A stretch of DNA of 35,910 bases, from the NCBI RefSeq assembly GCF_032854445.1, contig NW_027018357.1, positions 1 through 35,910 on the forward strand. The letters run 5' to 3'. Positions 33,801-35,910 of this stretch are shown in pieces. A program made the position numbers and the translations under genes. Below the pieces are notes generated by a model. It was given only the letters and a program-made list of their open reading frames with translations, had not been told where the DNA came from and did not search any database. The DNA is from Liolophura sinensis. Lineage: Eukaryota; Mollusca; Polyplacophora; Chitonida; Chitonidae. The number at the start of each line of letters is the position of its first letter. The stretch's first letter is position 1.

Positions 33801-35910
33801 TAAGGTGCCAAAAGATGAGGAATTGAGCAGGCATCGGCAGCTGTTGAAAAATTGCAAATTTCCCTGGTTTCCATGGAGTAAGAGCCGTTGCTGGGCACGT
33901 GATTATGACATAAATGATCATTCAATTGTCACTACAGGCAAAAGTATTGGTCGGAGAGCAACGCGGTTTGCACCATTCGATTTGTCGTCACAAAATACGT
34001 CGGATTAGCCTCTTACCAGCAGCACTGGAACAGATTTTCCACTTTTGCATTTTTGCCTGGTCTTTTTGTTAATTGAAATCGGCTACACTGTACTCTGTAC
34101 AATCGCGACTGGTCATTACTATATTCAACTTTTGACTATAAGTTATGTGCCCTTCGGTAGCCCAGAAGACGTCAAATCTTTGGGCCAAGCCCATTTAACT
34201 CACCCAGCAATTGCCTTACTTCTAAGTGCAAGACAATCTCAATGTCTTTATCTACGTGTAGAAAAACCACACCATTTGTACGTGAAAACCACAAGGTACT
34301 TGATACAGTCTGCTGTAAAAAGTACAACTGAACACTGACCCACTTCAGTAAGGTGCCAAAAGATGAGGAATTGAGCCAGGCATCGGCAGCTGTTGAAAAA
34401 TTGCAAATTTCCCCTGGTTTCCATGGAGTAAGAGCCGTTGCTGGGCACGTGATTATGACATAAATGATCATTCAATTGTCACTACAGCCAAAAGTATTGG
34501 TCGGAGAGCAACACGGTTTGCACCATTCGATTTCTCGTCACAAATACGTCGGATTAGCCTCTTACCAGCAGCACTGGAACAGTTTTTCCACTTTTGCATT
34601 TTTGCCTGGTCTTTTAGTTAATTGAAATCGGCTACACTGTACTCTGTACAATCGCGACTGGTCATTACTATATTCAACTTTTGACTATAAGTTATGTGCC
34701 CTTCGGTAGCCCAGAAGACGTCAAATCTTTGGGCTAAGCCCATTTAACTCACCCAGCAATTGCCTTACTTCTAAGTGCAAGACAATCTCAATGTCTTTAT
34801 CTACGTGTAGAAAAACCACACCATTTGTACGTGAAAAACACAAGGTACTTGATACAGTCTGCTGTAAAAAGTACAACTGACCACAGACCCACATGAATAA
34901 GGTGCCAAAAGATGCGGAATTGTGCCAGGCATCGGCAGCTGTTGAAAAATTGCAAATTTCCCTGGTTTCCATGGAGTAAGAGCCGTTGCTGGGCACGTGA
35001 TTATGACATAAATGATCATTCAATTGTCACTACAGGCAAAAGTATTGGTCGGAGAGCAACGCGGTTTGCACCATTCGATTTGTCGTCACAAAATACGTCG
35101 GATTAGCCTCTTACCAGCAGCACTGGAACAGTTTTTCCATATTTGCATTTTTGCCTGGTCTTTTTGTTAATTGAAATCGGCTACACTGTACTCTGTACAA
35201 TCGCGACTGGTCATTACTATATTCAACTTTGACTATAAATTATGTGCCCTTCGGTAGCCCAGAAGACGTCAAATCTTTGGGGCTAAGCCCATTTAACTCA
35301 CCCAGCAATTGCCTTACTTCTAAGTGCAAGACAATCTCAATGTCTTTATCTACGTGTAGAAAAAACCACACCATTTGTACGTGAAAAACACAAGGTACTT
35401 GATACAGTCTGCTGTAAAAAGTACAACTGACCACAGACCCACATGAATAAGGTGCCAAAAGATGCGGAATGAGCCAGGCATCGGCAGCTGTTGAAAAATT
35501 GCAAATTTCCCTGGTTTCCATGGAGTAAGAGCCGTTGCTGGGGCACGTGATTATGACATAAATGATCATTCAATTGTCACTACAGCCAAAAGTATTGGTC
35601 GGAGAGCAACACGGTTTGCACCATTCGATTTCTCGTCACAAAATACGTCGGATTAGCCTCTTACCAGCAGCACTGGAACAGATTTTCCACTTTTGCATTT
35701 TTGCCTGGTCTTTTTGTTAATTGAAATCGGCTACACTGTACTCTGTACAATCGCGACTGGTCATTACTATAATTCAACTTTTGACTATAAGTTATGTGCC
35801 CTTCGGTAGCCCAGAAGACGTCAAATCTTTGGGCTAAGCCCATTTAACTCACCCAGCAATTGCCTTACTTCTAAGTGCAAGACAATCTCAATGTCTTTAT
35901 CTACGTGTAG
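30871..35910 (+). repeat. Right-hand zone, 7-unit period, units 54-63
   Basis: Units start at 30871, 31420, 31969, 32518, 33067, 33620, 34168, 34717, 35265 and 35817 (partial). Unit 30871 and unit 34717 share GAATTGTGCC, CCATATTTGC and ATAAATTATG, and the units after them match too (B-form with CAGCCA, CAACACGG and CAGATTTT). This gives a 3,846-bp, seven-unit repeat. A third GAATTGTGCC unit at 33067 has a different right half, like 18413. The last 94 bases are the beginning of a unit, and the array continues past the window. Confidence 0.8.
33370..35775. other. Scattered indels near the right edge
   Basis: Extra or missing bases near 33372, 33387, 33411, 33602, 33829 (GAGCAGGC), 34412, 34543 (CACAAATACG), 35230, 35281, 35365, 35470 (GGAATGAGCC), 35541 and 35771 (ATAATTCAAC). 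Spans from about 29900 to 33360 are much cleaner. A drop in read support towards the contig end is a plausible cause. Confidence 0.6.

Larger units (their letters stand above)
1..35910 (+). repeat. Satellite array, ~549-bp monomer, all head-to-tail
   Basis: The same unit recurs from the first base to the last. The anchor GACGTCAAATCTTTGGGC returns every 549 bp (range 536-557 through small indels), or every 744-745 bp in seven long units. There are 62 complete units between 420 and 35816 and a partial unit at each end. The anchor is always on the + strand, so I see no inversion. Units differ at about a dozen recurrent sites plus rare private changes. No unique sequence interrupts the array, so its true edges lie outside the window. 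This pattern is typical of eukaryotic satellite DNA. I do not recognise the family and cannot name the organism. Confidence 0.98.

Noticed and set aside
1-35910. CRISPR array
   Set aside because: The repeats are hundreds of bases long with no unique spacers, and there are no cas genes.
1-35910. Tandem rRNA, 5S, tRNA or snRNA gene cluster
   Set aside because: I see no conserved rRNA or snRNA core. The ATTCGATT stretch resembles part of a Pol III B box, but GGTTCGA is not matched and no A box lies at a suitable distance.
1-35910. CENP-B box
   Set aside because: I looked for TTCGNNNNANNCGGG near the TTCG sites (CCTTCGGTAG, CATTCGATT) and on the opposite strand and found no match. This does not rule out a centromeric role.
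1-35910. Transposon or LTR origin
   Set aside because: No terminal inverted repeats, target-site duplications, transposase or reverse transcriptase motifs are visible. The monomer may still derive from a decayed element, which only a database search could show.
1-35910. Bacterial or phage operon
   Set aside because: Most of the longer open frames use TTG starts, are repeated every 549 bp, lack ribosome-binding sites and overlap on both strands. They are shadows of the repeat.

Overview
The whole 35,910-bp window is one head-to-tail satellite DNA array. It contains no recognisable protein gene, RNA gene, transposon or unique flanking sequence. The basic unit is about 549 bp, and all copies point the same way. 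Taking the GACGTC site as the start of the unit, there are 62 complete units from position 420 to 35816, with a partial unit at each end (1-419 and 35817-35910). Seven of the 62 are 744-745 bp long because they carry the same 195-bp internal partial duplication. G+C is about 42% (hand count of 300 bases of one unit). CpG is only moderately depleted. Long homogeneous arrays with nested higher-order periods point to eukaryotic heterochromatin (pericentromeric, subtelomeric or similar). I cannot name the species, and I do not recognise the monomer as a known satellite family.

The monomers fall into subtypes defined by about a dozen linked variant sites, and the subtypes recur in a fixed order (higher-order repeat, HOR). 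Four related HOR copies can be followed: alpha (420-6101), beta (6102-11981), gamma (11982-18961) and delta (23890-30870). A transitional zone of alternating subtypes lies between gamma and delta (18962-23889), and a right-hand zone with a 7-unit period follows delta (30871-35910). Beta and gamma match at an offset of 5,331 bp, and gamma and delta at about 12,457 bp. Aligning the copies gives an inferred full HOR of about 14 subtypes, 12 of 549 bp and 2 of 744 bp. No copy in the window is complete.

Every unit has one CACGTG E-box and the palindromes GCAATTGC, TCCATGGA and AATGATCATT. The 195-bp duplication junction lies a few bases from AATGATCATT. The open reading frames look incidental: most of the longer ones begin with TTG rather than ATG, and the longest exist only because of single-base indels. 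Such indels cluster in a few patches (about 9960-10905, 21240-21430, 25215-26890, 33370-33830, 34410-34545, 35225-35775), which look like unpolished long-read consensus.

No operon, promoter, CRISPR array or defence system is supported. The interest lies in the array's recombination history: a reused partial duplication, hybrid monomers at exchange points, a dense cluster of substitutions at a small hairpin, and several variant sites that switch stop codons on and off in a single frame.
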